A stretch of DNA of 25,990 bases from Candidatus Berkelbacteria bacterium (GCA_024654065.1 JANLIQ010000028.1:1-25990), one strand, 5' to 3'. Shown: positions 1 through 6,074, counted from the stretch's first letter. Program-made: numbers and translations. Notes: generated by a model from the sequence alone, not told the origin.

Positions 1-1
1 G

Positions 2-199
2 TGTGACGGGGTTATGATTCAACAGAACAATGAACCAGCAAGTAGTCAGCATGCGTTTCACTACCATATGCATATCTTCCCGCGCTATGATGGGGACAAT
101 TTTATTAAGAACATAAGCACAAGCCGAAAGAGTACGGCCGAGGAGCGTCTACCTTACGCTGACAAATTACGAGTAGCCATTCAGGAGATACAGGGCTAG
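2..199 (+). CDS. HIT-family nucleotide-binding protein, C-terminal part (5' end outside window)
   Basis: The reading frame is open from base 2, so the gene begins before the window and only about 65 C-terminal residues are seen. They hold the histidine triad HYHMHIF, which fits the HIT pattern H-x-H-x-H-x-x, preceded by a QNN(E)PASSQ segment typical of the strand before the active site in HIT hydrolases. Family members hydrolyse or transfer nucleoside monophosphates from substrates such as AMP-lysine, ADP-ribose conjugates or dinucleoside polyphosphates; the exact substrate cannot be told here. The ATG at 14 is internal, since the conserved QNN region would otherwise lack its preceding strand. 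The TAG stop at 197-199 is followed at once by the promoter of the ITPase gene. Confidence 0.85.
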   Translation, partial: CDGVMIQQNNEPASSQHAFHYHMHIFPRYDGDNFIKNISTSRKSTAEERLPYADKLRVAIQEIQG

Positions 200-200
200 C

Positions 201-228
201 TCGACATTTCCAGGTTAGGGGGTAGAAT
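201..228 (+). promoter_or_regulatory. Short-form promoter element, leaderless, for the ITPase gene
   Basis: TCGACA (201-206) and TAGAAT (223-228) are 16 bases apart, and the ATG follows after 7 bases, so transcription should start at or next to the start codon. The spacer ends in GGTTAGGGGG, close to the GGTTCGGGAG of the elements at 5049 and 6617. No Shine-Dalgarno site is present. Confidence 0.75.
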
Positions 229-235
229 TTAGTAA

Positions 236-775
236 ATGAGCCTCTCCTTCATCACCGGCAGTACAAACAAACTTGAAGAAATGAGGGCGGTAATTCCGGA
301 GCTTGAACAGTTGGATATTGACTTACCGGAAATCCAACACATCGACGCGCACGAAATAATCAAGGCAAAACTCGAGGAAGCACGGAAACATCATCAGGGT
401 GAGTTCATTGTCGAAGATACCTCGCTTTACCTCGATTGCTTAAACGGCCTGCCCGGACCGCTAATAAAGTGGTTTCTGAAAACCATTGGTAACGGCGGGC
501 TAGCGGAAATCGCGACCAAACTTGGCAACACAAAAGCCCAGGCCAAAACAATTATTGGCTACATTGACGCCGCCAGGGAAATCGAATTTTTTGAGGGAGC
601 TGTTGGAGGCAATATTGTGGAGCCTCGAGGCGAAACTGGTTTTGGCTGGGACCCAATTTTTCAACCCAACGGGTACGACAAAACTTTTGCTGAAATGGGA
701 CAAGAGGAAAAGAACGATTTGAGCATGCGAAAGATTGCTGCAGAACAATTTTGTGAACATTTAGGCAGGAGGTAG
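236..775 (+). CDS. Non-canonical purine NTP pyrophosphatase (Ham1/RdgB/ITPA family)
   Basis: A 179-residue house-cleaning enzyme that should hydrolyse ITP, dITP and XTP to monophosphates in the cytoplasm, keeping deaminated purines out of nucleic acids. Visible motifs are TGSTNK (residues 7-12) for phosphate binding, VEDTSL (59-64) with the metal-binding Asp61, GLPGPLIKWF (71-80), GFGWDPIF (135-142) and SMRKIA (163-168), which stands where most members have SHR. The EDTSL plus LPGPxIKWF signature is closer to eukaryotic and archaeal ITPA than to E. coli RdgB. The start is set by the promoter, whose -10 ends 7 bases before the ATG. The deaminase gene follows after 9 bases, making a two-gene nucleotide-sanitation unit. 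Length is normal for the family. Confidence 0.93.
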   Translation: MSLSFITGSTNKLEEMRAVIPELEQLDIDLPEIQHIDAHEIIKAKLEEARKHHQGEFIVEDTSLYLDCLNGLPGPLIKWFLKTIGNGGLAEIATKLGNTKAQAKTIIGYIDAAREIEFFEGAVGGNIVEPRGETGFGWDPIFQPNGYDKTFAEMGQEEKNDLSMRKIAAEQFCEHLGRR

Positions 776-784
776 TTTCGATAA

Positions 785-1255
785 ATGATTCCGAAGAAGC
801 AGTTCATGGAGGCCGCGATTGCAGAAGCGTTAAAATCCAAGAAACTTGGTGATTACGCAGTTGGCTGTGTTTTGGTACGCAACGATGAAATCATCGCTCG
901 ATCCGGAAATCGTACCCATTTGGATAATGATCCGACTCATCATGCCGAAATGATTGTAATTCGCCAAGCGGCGAAAGAATTGAAAAGTAAAAATCTTTCG
1001 GGATGCACGATATATGTCACTCATGAGCCATGTCCCATGTGCTCTGCGGCAACCTACTGGGCTAGGATTAGCGAGATAGTATTTGGGTCAACAATCAGAG
1101 ATATGACCAGTTTCAGAAAAAGGAACGGGAACGATCGATGGAAATGGAGAACGATAGGTATAGGCCCCCACAGGATCCTTGCCAGAGTTGATGCTCCCCC
1201 AGTTATTGTCGGTTCATTTATGCGTAAAGAGTGCAACGAGCTGTTCCATAGCTGA
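785..1255 (+). CDS. Nucleoside/nucleobase deaminase of the CMP/dCMP deaminase fold
   Basis: A 156-residue zinc-dependent deaminase. The zinc and proton-shuttle motif is HAE (residues 53-55), the other zinc ligands are in PCPMC (82-86), followed by the usual ATYWARI helix. This layout matches guanine deaminase, tRNA-adenosine deaminase (TadA) and related nucleoside deaminases; the C-terminal tail with WKWR and the divergent region after residue 100 do not settle the substrate, and TadA is not assured. An AGGAGG at 767-772, within the end of the upstream ITPase gene, provides the ribosome site 12 bases before the ATG, so translation as the second gene of the operon is expected. Pairing of an ITPase with a base deaminase suggests nucleotide salvage or clean-up (inference). 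Confidence 0.88.
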   Translation: MIPKKQFMEAAIAEALKSKKLGDYAVGCVLVRNDEIIARSGNRTHLDNDPTHHAEMIVIRQAAKELKSKNLSGCTIYVTHEPCPMCSAATYWARISEIVFGSTIRDMTSFRKRNGNDRWKWRTIGIGPHRILARVDAPPVIVGSFMRKECNELFHS

Positions 1256-1319
1256 GCTGCTCGACAATTCCCTCCTCGACGCTGAAGCTCTGGTAGGCCA
1301 ACGGGTTCAGGAGTAGAAT
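1256..1319 (+). promoter_or_regulatory. Long-form promoter element for the gene at 1327
   Basis: GCTGCTCGACA (from 1256; TCGACA 1261-1266) is separated by 47 bases from TAGAAT (1314-1319), and the ATG lies 7 bases after it. The sequence before TAGAAT is GGGTTCAGGAG, matching the conserved spacer end of the short forms. The element at 3284-3347 has the same overall length. No good -35 lies at the usual distance. Confidence 0.55.
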
Positions 1320-1326
1320 CATAGTT

Positions 1327-1593
1327 ATGACAGAGCTTAGTGAGCTTACAAAACGGGTGGAAGTGATTGAGGCTCGAAACTCAAAAGTCGAGCTGGACAA
1401 GCAGTGGGAGACGAGCACTTTCCGCAAAGTATTTTTGCTGACCATAACTTACGTCCTTCTCGCTATCTACATAACCTTAATTGGTGTCAATAGACCTTGG
1501 CTAAACGCGATTATTCCGAGTTTAGGATTCTTAATCTCTACCCTAACTCTCGGGTGGGTAAAGGCGGTTTGGATAAACAGGCGTAGAAGTTAA
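1327..1593 (+). CDS. Small two-helix membrane protein with N-terminal coiled coil
   Basis: An 88-residue protein of unknown function. Residues 1-27 are charged and heptad-like (TELSELTKRVEVIEARNS), suggesting a short cytoplasmic coiled coil. Two hydrophobic segments follow at about 36-52 and 60-80, separated by VNRPWLNAIIP, and the C terminus is the positive stretch WINRRRS, which predicts both ends inside. Proteins of this shape are common in Patescibacteria, where they are annotated as hypothetical. The start is supported by the leaderless promoter 7 bases upstream. Its stop TAA shares one base with the ATG of the kinase gene (TAATG), so the two are probably translationally coupled. Confidence 0.75.
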   Translation: MTELSELTKRVEVIEARNSKVELDKQWETSTFRKVFLLTITYVLLAIYITLIGVNRPWLNAIIPSLGFLISTLTLGWVKAVWINRRRS

Positions 1594-2102
1594 TGATTTA
1601 TCTTATTTCTGGTCCAACTGGGGCTGGTAAAAATTCTGCCGCTGAAGAACTGGCAAAACTATTAGATTCTGCCGCCATTATAGATTTCGATGCGATTCGC
1701 AATATGTTTACAAAACCACATTTCACTCCTTGGGATGGAGAAAAGGGTAAGCATCAAAATGACTTAACGATAGAGCTGGTCTGTCATATCTCCAAGACTA
1801 TGCTAGAGGATGAACGAACACCCATCATCCTCGATGTTGTCAGCAACGAAGGCTCTAACTCATACCGCAGGACTCTAGGCAAAGATATATTCTGTGTTCA
1901 GCTGTCCCCAACCTGGGAAGTGGTTACAGAGCGTAACCGTGTCCGAGCCAAAACCGAGGGAAGGATCCGCTTAACTGACATCCAGCTGAAGGAAGTATTC
2001 GAGAACCAAAAGAAGTTTACGGACTACGACATCATTATTGATAACAGCTCGCAAACTCCTTCGGAAACAGCAAAAGAAATTGTCGAATCAAGGCAGTTTT
2101 AG
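1593..2102 (+). CDS. P-loop kinase-like NTPase
   Basis: A 169-residue P-loop protein of the AAA/zeta-toxin/gluconate-kinase type. The Walker A region is GPTGAGKNS (residues 7-15); position 14 is Asn where Ser or Thr normally coordinates magnesium, although Ser15 follows. A strand ending IIDFD near 30-34 and a strand PIILDVV near 88-94 fit the core fold. RNRVRAKTEGRIR near 110-122 resembles the arginine-rich lid of small-molecule kinases. The substrate is not identifiable. It overlaps the preceding small membrane-protein gene by one base and is probably co-transcribed with it. A weak hairpin at 2122-2140 may end the transcript. Confidence 0.75.
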   Translation: MIYLISGPTGAGKNSAAEELAKLLDSAAIIDFDAIRNMFTKPHFTPWDGEKGKHQNDLTIELVCHISKTMLEDERTPIILDVVSNEGSNSYRRTLGKDIFCVQLSPTWEVVTERNRVRAKTEGRIRLTDIQLKEVFENQKKFTDYDIIIDNSSQTPSETAKEIVESRQF

Positions 2103-2121
2103 CAGTTCCTAAAATCCCGGC

Positions 2122-2140
2122 AAAACAGAGTCTCGTTTTT
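2122..2140 (+). terminator. Weak hairpin with T-run, possible terminator
   Basis: AAAAC (2122-2126) pairs with GTTTT (2135-2139); inside, GA pairs with TC around a GTC loop with one bulged A, and a short T-run overlaps the right arm. It lies 20 bases after the kinase stop codon and before the GlsB promoter. The stem is AT-rich and may be weak. Confidence 0.35.
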
Positions 2141-2175
2141 GATTTGTAAGAATCTCTAATTTAAGATTGGCGATT

Positions 2176-2209
2176 GTGACAAATGCCCTTGTATTCCCTA
2201 CTAATAGGG
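2176..2209 (+). promoter_or_regulatory. Candidate promoter of the GlsB/YggT operon with palindrome over the -10
   Basis: GTGACA (2176-2181) and TACTAA (2199-2204) are 17 bases apart. The -10 lies inside the inverted repeat CCCTA-CTAA-TAGGG (2196-2209), which could be an operator. The predicted leader is about 25 bases and carries AAAGGAG (2222-2228), unlike the leaderless genes nearby. Confidence 0.5.
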
Positions 2210-2235
2210 TCATGCTAAACGAAAGGAGCAAAAAT

Positions 2236-2502
2236 ATGAGTTGGATAATATTGATTTTGGTTGGGGCGGTGATCGGTTGGGTTGCGAGCATGATAATGAA
2301 TACGGACGAGCAGCAGGGTGCGCTTGCCAACATTGGGATTGGAATCGTTGGTTCGTTGCTTGGTAGTTGGTTATTTGGGTCTGTATTGAAGGTCGGTACC
2401 GCAACTGTAGCGGGAGAGCTTAGTTTTTGGGGAGTTGCTTGGGGAGTTGTTGGAGCGATCTTGTTGATTGTCATCTTGAAGGCCTTGAAAGTGCTTAAAT
2501 AA
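2236..2502 (+). CDS. GlsB/YeaQ/YmgE-family stress-associated membrane protein
   Basis: An 88-residue very hydrophobic protein with three membrane helices, at about residues 2-19, 29-48 and 61-84. The opening WIILILVGAVIGWVASMIM and the glycine-rich second helix GIGIVGSLLGSWLFG are hallmarks of the GlsB/YeaQ/YmgE (transglycosylase-associated) family. These proteins are tied to envelope and general stress; the mechanism is unknown. The frame is open further upstream, but the ATG at 2236 is preferred because AAAGGAG sits 7 bases before it and the family begins just before the first helix. The stop shares its last A with the ATG of the next gene, so this is the first gene of a three-gene operon. 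Confidence 0.9.
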   Translation: MSWIILILVGAVIGWVASMIMNTDEQQGALANIGIGIVGSLLGSWLFGSVLKVGTATVAGELSFWGVAWGVVGAILLIVILKALKVLK

Positions 2503-2918
2503 TGCCTATCGAAGTTCAAAAAGAAGTAACGTCTACCAGCGAGGGTCCAGTTTCTGATCAAGTCAGACAAACTGCCACCACTTCTCAAGTTTCAACTAAC
2601 GCTGAAGTTCAAGACGCTCACTCGGATCGGGGCAACGCTTGGATATGGTATATCGTCGGAATTATCGATCTTCTATTAGCGTTAGGTTTAGTATTCAAAT
2701 TGTTTGGTGCCAGGGCAGTTGGTTTTGCCGACTTCCTTTATGGCATTACCAATTTCTTCGCCGCACCGTTCCGAGGGATCTTCCCTAACCCGAAAGTTGA
2801 GGGAGCCTACTTCGATACCGCCGCTTTGGTGGCAATCGTTGTCTATATTCTAGTTGGTTGGATTATCGTACGACTTATAGACCTAGCGACTCGCCCAGCC
2901 GGCAGCCAGAAAGTTTAA
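2502..2918 (+). CDS. YggT-family membrane protein
   Basis: A 138-residue protein with a long polar N terminus rich in Ser, Thr, Gln and Glu (residues 1-43), then WIWYIVGIIDLLLALGLVFKLFG (helix 1, about 46-68), an amphipathic linker with FFAAPFRGIFPNP (about 85-97) and helix 2 LVAIVVYILVGWIIVRLI (about 109-126). The APFRGIFP segment between two helices is the recognisable feature of YggT proteins. Family members are linked to envelope, division or osmotic functions, without a settled biochemical role. The ATG overlaps the GlsB stop by one base (TAATG). The polar N-terminal extension is longer than in E. coli YggT but is seen in Patescibacteria-type members (recollection). Confidence 0.82.
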   Translation: MPIEVQKEVTSTSEGPVSDQVRQTATTSQVSTNAEVQDAHSDRGNAWIWYIVGIIDLLLALGLVFKLFGARAVGFADFLYGITNFFAAPFRGIFPNPKVEGAYFDTAALVAIVVYILVGWIIVRLIDLATRPAGSQKV

Positions 2919-2932
2919 CAGAGGATAATAAA

Positions 2933-3268
2933 ATGAGTGAATCAACATCAAACGGGCCAAGCAAAACCGAATTAGTAGTAGCGGGTGTGGCGATCGCAGG
3001 CCTAGCAGCAACGGCCTACTTCTTCTTTGGTCCGGACAGCAAAAAACACCAGAAACACGCCAAGGCCTGGGCGGTCAAAATGAAAGCGGAAGTCATCGAG
3101 AAACTTGAAGCCGCTCGTGATGTTACTAAGCCTGTTTACGACAAAATTATCGACTCCGTCGCCACAGAATACGCTGGTGCAAAGAAAGCCGATAAATCAC
3201 AGGTTGACGAGCTAGTGGCGGATCTAAAGAAGCACTGGAGTACATTCGCCAAAAACGCTAAGAAATAA
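2933..3268 (+). CDS. Small membrane-anchored helical protein (YtxH-like shape)
   Basis: A 111-residue protein with one N-terminal membrane helix (ELVVAGVAIAGLAATAYFFF, about residues 13-32) and then a strongly charged, mostly helical tail containing AWAVKMKAEVIEKLEAARD. This resembles the YtxH/general-stress anchor proteins in shape, but a true family match is not shown. The ATG at 2933 is preferred over upstream in-frame codons, which lie inside the YggT gene: AGAGGA (2920-2925) precedes it and the protein then starts just before its helix. It is the third gene of the GlsB-YggT operon, 14 bases after the YggT stop, supporting a role in envelope stress (inference). Confidence 0.75.
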   Translation: MSESTSNGPSKTELVVAGVAIAGLAATAYFFFGPDSKKHQKHAKAWAVKMKAEVIEKLEAARDVTKPVYDKIIDSVATEYAGAKKADKSQVDELVADLKKHWSTFAKNAKK

Positions 3269-3283
3269 TCTTAGCCCGATTTA

Positions 3284-3347
3284 GCTGCTCAAGTCCCAAC
3301 GCCTTCAACCTCCAACTCTACTCAGAGTACAGGTTCGAGGGTACAAT
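3284..3347 (+). promoter_or_regulatory. Long-form promoter element for the nucleotidyltransferase gene
   Basis: GCTGCTCAAG (from 3284) to TACAAT (3342-3347) spans exactly the same distance as the long element at 1256-1319. GGTTCGAGGG precedes the -10, and the ATG follows after TTAGGAA (7 bases), as in the element at 5049. The -35-like half is degraded. Confidence 0.5.
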
Positions 3348-3354
3348 TTAGGAA

Positions 3355-3870
3355 ATGCTTACTCCAGCACAAGAAGGATATCTAGCTACTGTTCGAGAAG
3401 AAAGAATTGCACACATTCATCCTTTTGATCCGGAAACACAAATGACTGCCCAGGAAATAATCGGAGAGGTAAAATCCGATCACCCGAACACCGAAATATA
3501 CTATATTGGCTCATCAAAACTGGGCATCGCCGGTGAGAACGATATCGACTTGTCAATATTCGTAGGCAAGGATTTTGAAGATTGCTTATCAAGACTCGCA
3601 AGGCGATACGGCGAGCCAACACATCGAAGTAGAAAGAGTAATTACGTTAACTGGGAGTTCATACGTAATGGTTTTCCAATCGAGCTACACTTGGGCGACT
3701 TTGTCGATGCTGGGTTCAAAGAGCAACTTGCTACACAAAAGATTCTGGAAAATGACGGGAAACTCCGAAAAGAATACGAAAAGCTCAAGCTCCAATGCGA
3801 CGGCTTACCCTGGAAGGAATACCTAATAAAAAAGTACGAGTTCTGGAATCGAATCTTAGGATTAAAGTAG
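3355..3870 (+). CDS. GrpB-like minimal nucleotidyltransferase
   Basis: A 171-residue protein with the nucleotidyltransferase-superfamily signature: GSSKLGIAGENDIDLSIF (about residues 52-69) gives the GS motif and the D-x-D metal pair in DID, and a later strand (GFPIELHLGDF, about 109-119) offers the third acidic position. The C-terminal part with EYEKLKLQCDGLPWKEYLIKKYEF matches the GrpB/UPF0157 group, whose members contain KLxLA(D)GxxxxxYxxxKxxF. The substrate is unknown; transfer to a small molecule, RNA or protein is possible. A leaderless promoter lies 7 bases before the ATG. The gene borders the accessory islet that starts with the truncated YdeI-type copy. Confidence 0.78.
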   Translation: MLTPAQEGYLATVREERIAHIHPFDPETQMTAQEIIGEVKSDHPNTEIYYIGSSKLGIAGENDIDLSIFVGKDFEDCLSRLARRYGEPTHRSRKSNYVNWEFIRNGFPIELHLGDFVDAGFKEQLATQKILENDGKLRKEYEKLKLQCDGLPWKEYLIKKYEFWNRILGLK

Positions 3871-3876
3871 CGGAGG

Positions 3877-3882
3877 TAGAAT
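3877..3882 (+). promoter_or_regulatory. -10 box of the promoter copy in front of the truncated YdeI-type gene
   Basis: CGGAGGTAGAATTTGGGGA with TAGAAT at 3877-3882 and ATG 7 bases later closely matches the same region at 5066-5083. The left part is missing: the sequence before it is the 3' end of the nucleotidyltransferase gene. Confidence 0.5.
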
Positions 3883-3889
3883 TTGGGGA

Positions 3890-3976
3890 ATGAATCAGAA
3901 AGCAATTTACGATTCGCGAGCTGGCGGAGTGGCGCATAAAGTGCCAGCGGAAGCTCTACTTAACGACGATTGTTAG
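3890..3976 (+). pseudogene. Truncated 5' copy of a YdeI/OmpD-associated-type gene
   Basis: This 28-codon frame begins MNQKAIYDSRAGGVAHKVP and stops at a TAG after ALLNDDC. Its start matches the intact gene at 5084, which begins MNKKVTSDGVAHKLP, including the preceding TAGAAT element. About 70 codons are missing compared with the intact copy, and the last 21 bases overlap the end of the convergent gene at 3956. It is best read as a remnant left by a rearrangement, with the toxin-antitoxin pair now lying between the two related starts. A functional 28-residue peptide cannot be excluded. Confidence 0.65.
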
Positions 3977-4381
3977 CAAAATTTGCTGACTTGCCACCAA
4001 ACATCGCACCCGATCTTCTTTAGGAATGGCGCAGCCTGGGGTTATGACTACAGCTAATGCTGTTTGGCCTACTTTCAACATTTTCAGCGTTCTTTGAAGT
4101 TGGTACTGCTCCGACGAACCAAGCTGGGCAATTACTTTCTCGTCATAGCCAGAAATATCCAGTGCCGAACCAGACGAGTCCGATTTCATCGTCAACTCAT
4201 ATCCCACAGGGTGAGTCAGCGTCCGGCCGTTGTCGCTCCCAGTTATGGTTATAGTCGAGCTCATCTCGCTCGTGCCTCCAACTTGATCGTTACTACTGGT
4301 GGGTGCGTTTCGAATAAAATAAGTCCCTCCAACGAGCAGAATTATTAGTAGCACCCCACCGATCCACAATATCCATTTCAT
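3956..4381 (-). CDS. Exported, membrane-anchored protein of unknown function
   Basis: A 141-residue protein with an N-terminal anchor (WILWIGGVLLIILLVGGTYFI, about residues 3-23), a Ser/Thr/Asn-rich linker (25-42) and an extracellular domain of about 95 residues. The domain has two cysteines near its end (in GCAIP and RCLVAS) that could form a disulfide outside the cell. No family is recognised. On the minus strand TAATAT lies 8 bases before the ATG, which would again make a nearly leaderless message; the matching -35 is unclear. Its 3' end overlaps the truncated YdeI-type copy on the other strand. Confidence 0.7.
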   Translation of the reverse strand: MKWILWIGGVLLIILLVGGTYFIRNAPTSSNDQVGGTSEMSSTITITGSDNGRTLTHPVGYELTMKSDSSGSALDISGYDEKVIAQLGSSEQYQLQRTLKMLKVGQTALAVVITPGCAIPKEDRVRCLVASQQILLTIVVK

Positions 4382-4470
4382 CTTGTTTTATATTACCCTA
4401 ACAATGAATTAACTCGTCATTTCCACTCTTCGACTCTGTTCAGACCAGAGGTTCAGGGCTAGAATTTCCA

Positions 4471-4499
4471 TTGACAATGCATACTCTTTGTCATATATT
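4471..4499 (+). promoter_or_regulatory. Near-consensus leaderless promoter of the toxin-antitoxin pair
   Basis: TTGACA (4471-4476), 17 bases, TATATT (4494-4499), then 6 bases to the ATG at 4506. The arms TGACAA (4472-4477) and TTGTCA (4488-4493) form an inverted repeat inside the promoter, a plausible operator for autoregulation. An older-looking GGTTCAGGGCTAGAAT copy of the dispersed element lies just upstream (4450-4465). Confidence 0.75.
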
Positions 4500-4505
4500 C
4501 AATTA

Positions 4506-4784
4506 ATGAAATATCTTGATTGGGACGAAGCGAAAAATGCCCAATTAAGATTAGAGCGTGATGTATCTTTCGAAGATGTGGTGACAGCGATTGACGATAA
4601 TCGGCTACTGGATACTGTGGTTCACCCAAACCAAAAGCGTTATCCGGGGCAAAAGTTTTACATCATCGAGATAGAACGGTATGCCTACCTCGTTCCTTAC
4701 GTTGAGGACGAACAGAAGATTTTTTTAAAAACGATCATCCCCAGCCGTAAAGCAACCAAAAAATATATTATCAATAAAAAATGA
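4506..4784 (+). CDS. BrnT-like toxin of a type II toxin-antitoxin pair
   Basis: A 92-residue protein beginning MKYLDWDEAKNAQL, followed by RDVSFEDVVTAIDD and ending in IIPSRKATKKYI. The WDExKN start, the VSFEDV helix and the C-terminal SRKATKKE-like stretch are the recognisable features of BrnT, a RelE-fold ribonuclease toxin. The ATG at 4506 is chosen over the upstream TTG because it lies 6 bases after a strong -10 and BrnT proteins begin right before WDE. The stop overlaps the start of the antitoxin gene by 4 bases (ATGA), the usual coupling in such pairs. Toxin-first order is the normal order for BrnT-BrnA. Target RNA and activity are inferred from the family. Confidence 0.8.
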   Translation: MKYLDWDEAKNAQLRLERDVSFEDVVTAIDDNRLLDTVVHPNQKRYPGQKFYIIEIERYAYLVPYVEDEQKIFLKTIIPSRKATKKYIINKK

Positions 4785-5047
4785 AATACTACGAGTTAGA
4801 TAAAGAAGAGGAACAAATCGCTAAGGACTTTGAGGCGGGAGAGTTGGTGCGTGTAGGGAATTTTGCTAAACATAAAAAAGCACTTCTCCAGGCGGCTCGA
4901 GTTACTTTGAACAAGACAAAAAATATCAACATTCGTTTGTCAGAACGAGTGTTGCAGAAATTGAAAGTGCGAGCACAACGAGAAGGAATTCCTTACCAAA
5001 CCTTGGCCGCATCAATTCTTCACCGTGATACCAATCAGCAAAACTAG
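4781..5047 (+). CDS. CopG/BrnA-like antitoxin
   Basis: An 88-residue protein. The N-terminal half (DKEEEQIAKDFEAGE..RVGNFAKHKK) is acidic then basic, typical of the segment that wraps the toxin. The C-terminal half, NINIRLSERVLQKLKVRAQREGIPYQTLAASILH (in two parts, about residues 48-82), is a ribbon-helix-helix DNA-binding domain: one strand, then two helices with the IPYQTL turn typical of this antitoxin group. It should neutralise the toxin and repress the shared promoter, perhaps at the TGACAA/TTGTCA repeat. It overlaps the toxin gene by 4 bases. The TAG stop is followed directly by the promoter of the YdeI-type gene. Confidence 0.85.
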   Translation: MKYYELDKEEEQIAKDFEAGELVRVGNFAKHKKALLQAARVTLNKTKNINIRLSERVLQKLKVRAQREGIPYQTLAASILHRDTNQQN

Positions 5048-5048
5048 C

Positions 5049-5076
5049 TCGACATCTTCGGGTTCGGGAGTAGAAT
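5049..5076 (+). promoter_or_regulatory. Short-form promoter element, leaderless, for the YdeI-type gene
   Basis: TCGACA (5049-5054), 16 bases, TAGAAT (5071-5076), then TTAGGAA and the ATG. The spacer contains GGTTCGGGAG. The element abuts the TAG stop of the antitoxin gene. Confidence 0.75.
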
Positions 5077-5083
5077 TTAGGAA

Positions 5084-5347
5084 ATGAATAAGAAAGTGAC
5101 TTCCGATGGTGTGGCGCACAAACTGCCGGCGGACTTGCGAGCGGTTCTTATAGCTGACAAAGCGGCTCTCGCCAAGTGGGAGAGTCTTACACCGCTGGCA
5201 CGCAACGAGTGGATTTGCTGGGTTGAGTTTATCAAAAAACCGGAGACACGGCGAGAGCATGTGGAGCGGGTGTGTCCAGAATTGAAAGATGGGAAGCGCC
5301 GCCCTTGCTGTTGGATTGGTTGTACCCACCGAAAGGATAAAAAATAA
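5084..5347 (+). CDS. YdeI/OmpD-associated-family small protein
   Basis: An 87-residue cytoplasmic protein. GVAHKLPADLRAVLIADKAALAKWESLTPLARNEW (split over residues 9-43) and CWVEFIKKPETRREHVERV match the YdeI/OmpD-associated (bacteriocin-protection) family core, in which a helix pair with LxxxxARxEWxxWVxxxKxxETRxxRI is conserved. The C-terminal tail PELKDGKRRPCCWIGCTHRKDKK carries three cysteines and a histidine and might bind a metal. The biochemical role of the family is unsettled. Start choice is fixed by the promoter 7 bases upstream. A truncated relative of its 5' end lies at 3890-3976 on the other side of the toxin-antitoxin pair. Confidence 0.78.
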   Translation: MNKKVTSDGVAHKLPADLRAVLIADKAALAKWESLTPLARNEWICWVEFIKKPETRREHVERVCPELKDGKRRPCCWIGCTHRKDKK

Positions 5348-5429
5348 GCCCCACGCAAAAATTCTTACTTCGTAAATAACCCGACGCAAGCTGAGCGCTC
5401 GTGTCGCTATGTGATGTTTGCTCTGACAG

Positions 5430-6074
5430 TTAGATAATTGCTTGACCGTCACCCAAACAAACCAATCTGTTCAAGTTTGCGAGCAAGAATGGCAGTAGAT
5501 AGTTTTCGCTTTTCCGATCTGATATGAGTAGCTCTCGAATGGTCTTCTTGTACATTTCGGTCGCTTTTGTGTGAGCCGCGCTTGCCGAATGCCCCTTAAC
5601 CAGAGAGAGCGCCACGCTATACGCTGGGTCAAGAAATAACTTCGCGGTCTGGTCATTAGTTGGGTTGCTTACCAGGCTTTCATCAATAAAAAACACAAAC
5701 TCCTCGGTATAGCCAATATATGCTTTTGTGCCACTCTTCACCGCGGCTGGACCGAGTTCCTTGGCTGAATCACACGAGATCGCATAAACAACCGAGCCAG
5801 CTAGTAGTAACTCGTTCTGTCCGGCTGAAATCAAAGGCTGGTTGTCTTGTCCGGTCACGGTACCAGCATCACCGTGGCCGTTCAGCACGATAAAATCGGG
5901 GCTTATCTTGCGTAATCGACCTTCGAGTTCGGTTAGGATCGCCTTTTGTCCAGCTAAATCGACCACGGTGATTTTCCGTCGGAGCGCTTCACCAATTAAT
6001 CCTTCTGCCCAATGAAAAAGCCAAATTGTCGTGTAATCGTGGTTGGGTCGAGTAACGAGAAGGGACTTATCCAT
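5430..6074 (-). CDS. Caspase-like (clan CD) cysteine protease candidate
   Basis: A 214-residue protein with the two signatures of clan CD cysteine peptidases (caspase, gingipain/C25, CHAT): a strand then NGHGD (residues 65-69, candidate catalytic His67), and a strand VVYAISCDSAKELG (95-108, candidate nucleophile Cys101). AYIGYTEEFVF (118-128) follows, where CHAT/C25-like proteins show a conserved strand. The N terminus has a TRPNHDYTTIWLFHWAE segment (8-24) that may be the first strand-helix of the same fold. No signal peptide or membrane helix, so it should act in the cytoplasm. It is the third gene of an operon; its start overlaps the 81-residue gene by 8 bases. Protease activity and a defence or regulated-death role are inference. 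It could instead be an inactive member. Confidence 0.7.
   Translation of the reverse strand: MDKSLLVTRPNHDYTTIWLFHWAEGLIGEALRRKITVVDLAGQKAILTELEGRLRKISPDFIVLNGHGDAGTVTGQDNQPLISAGQNELLLAGSVVYAISCDSAKELGPAAVKSGTKAYIGYTEEFVFFIDESLVSNPTNDQTAKLFLDPAYSVALSLVKGHSASAAHTKATEMYKKTIRELLISDRKSENYLLPFLLANLNRLVCLGDGQAII

Noticed and set aside
2109..2588. A 159-codon minus-strand frame opposite the GlsB gene
   Set aside because: It lies antisense to a well-recognised family member and its protein looks like the complement of hydrophobic codons.
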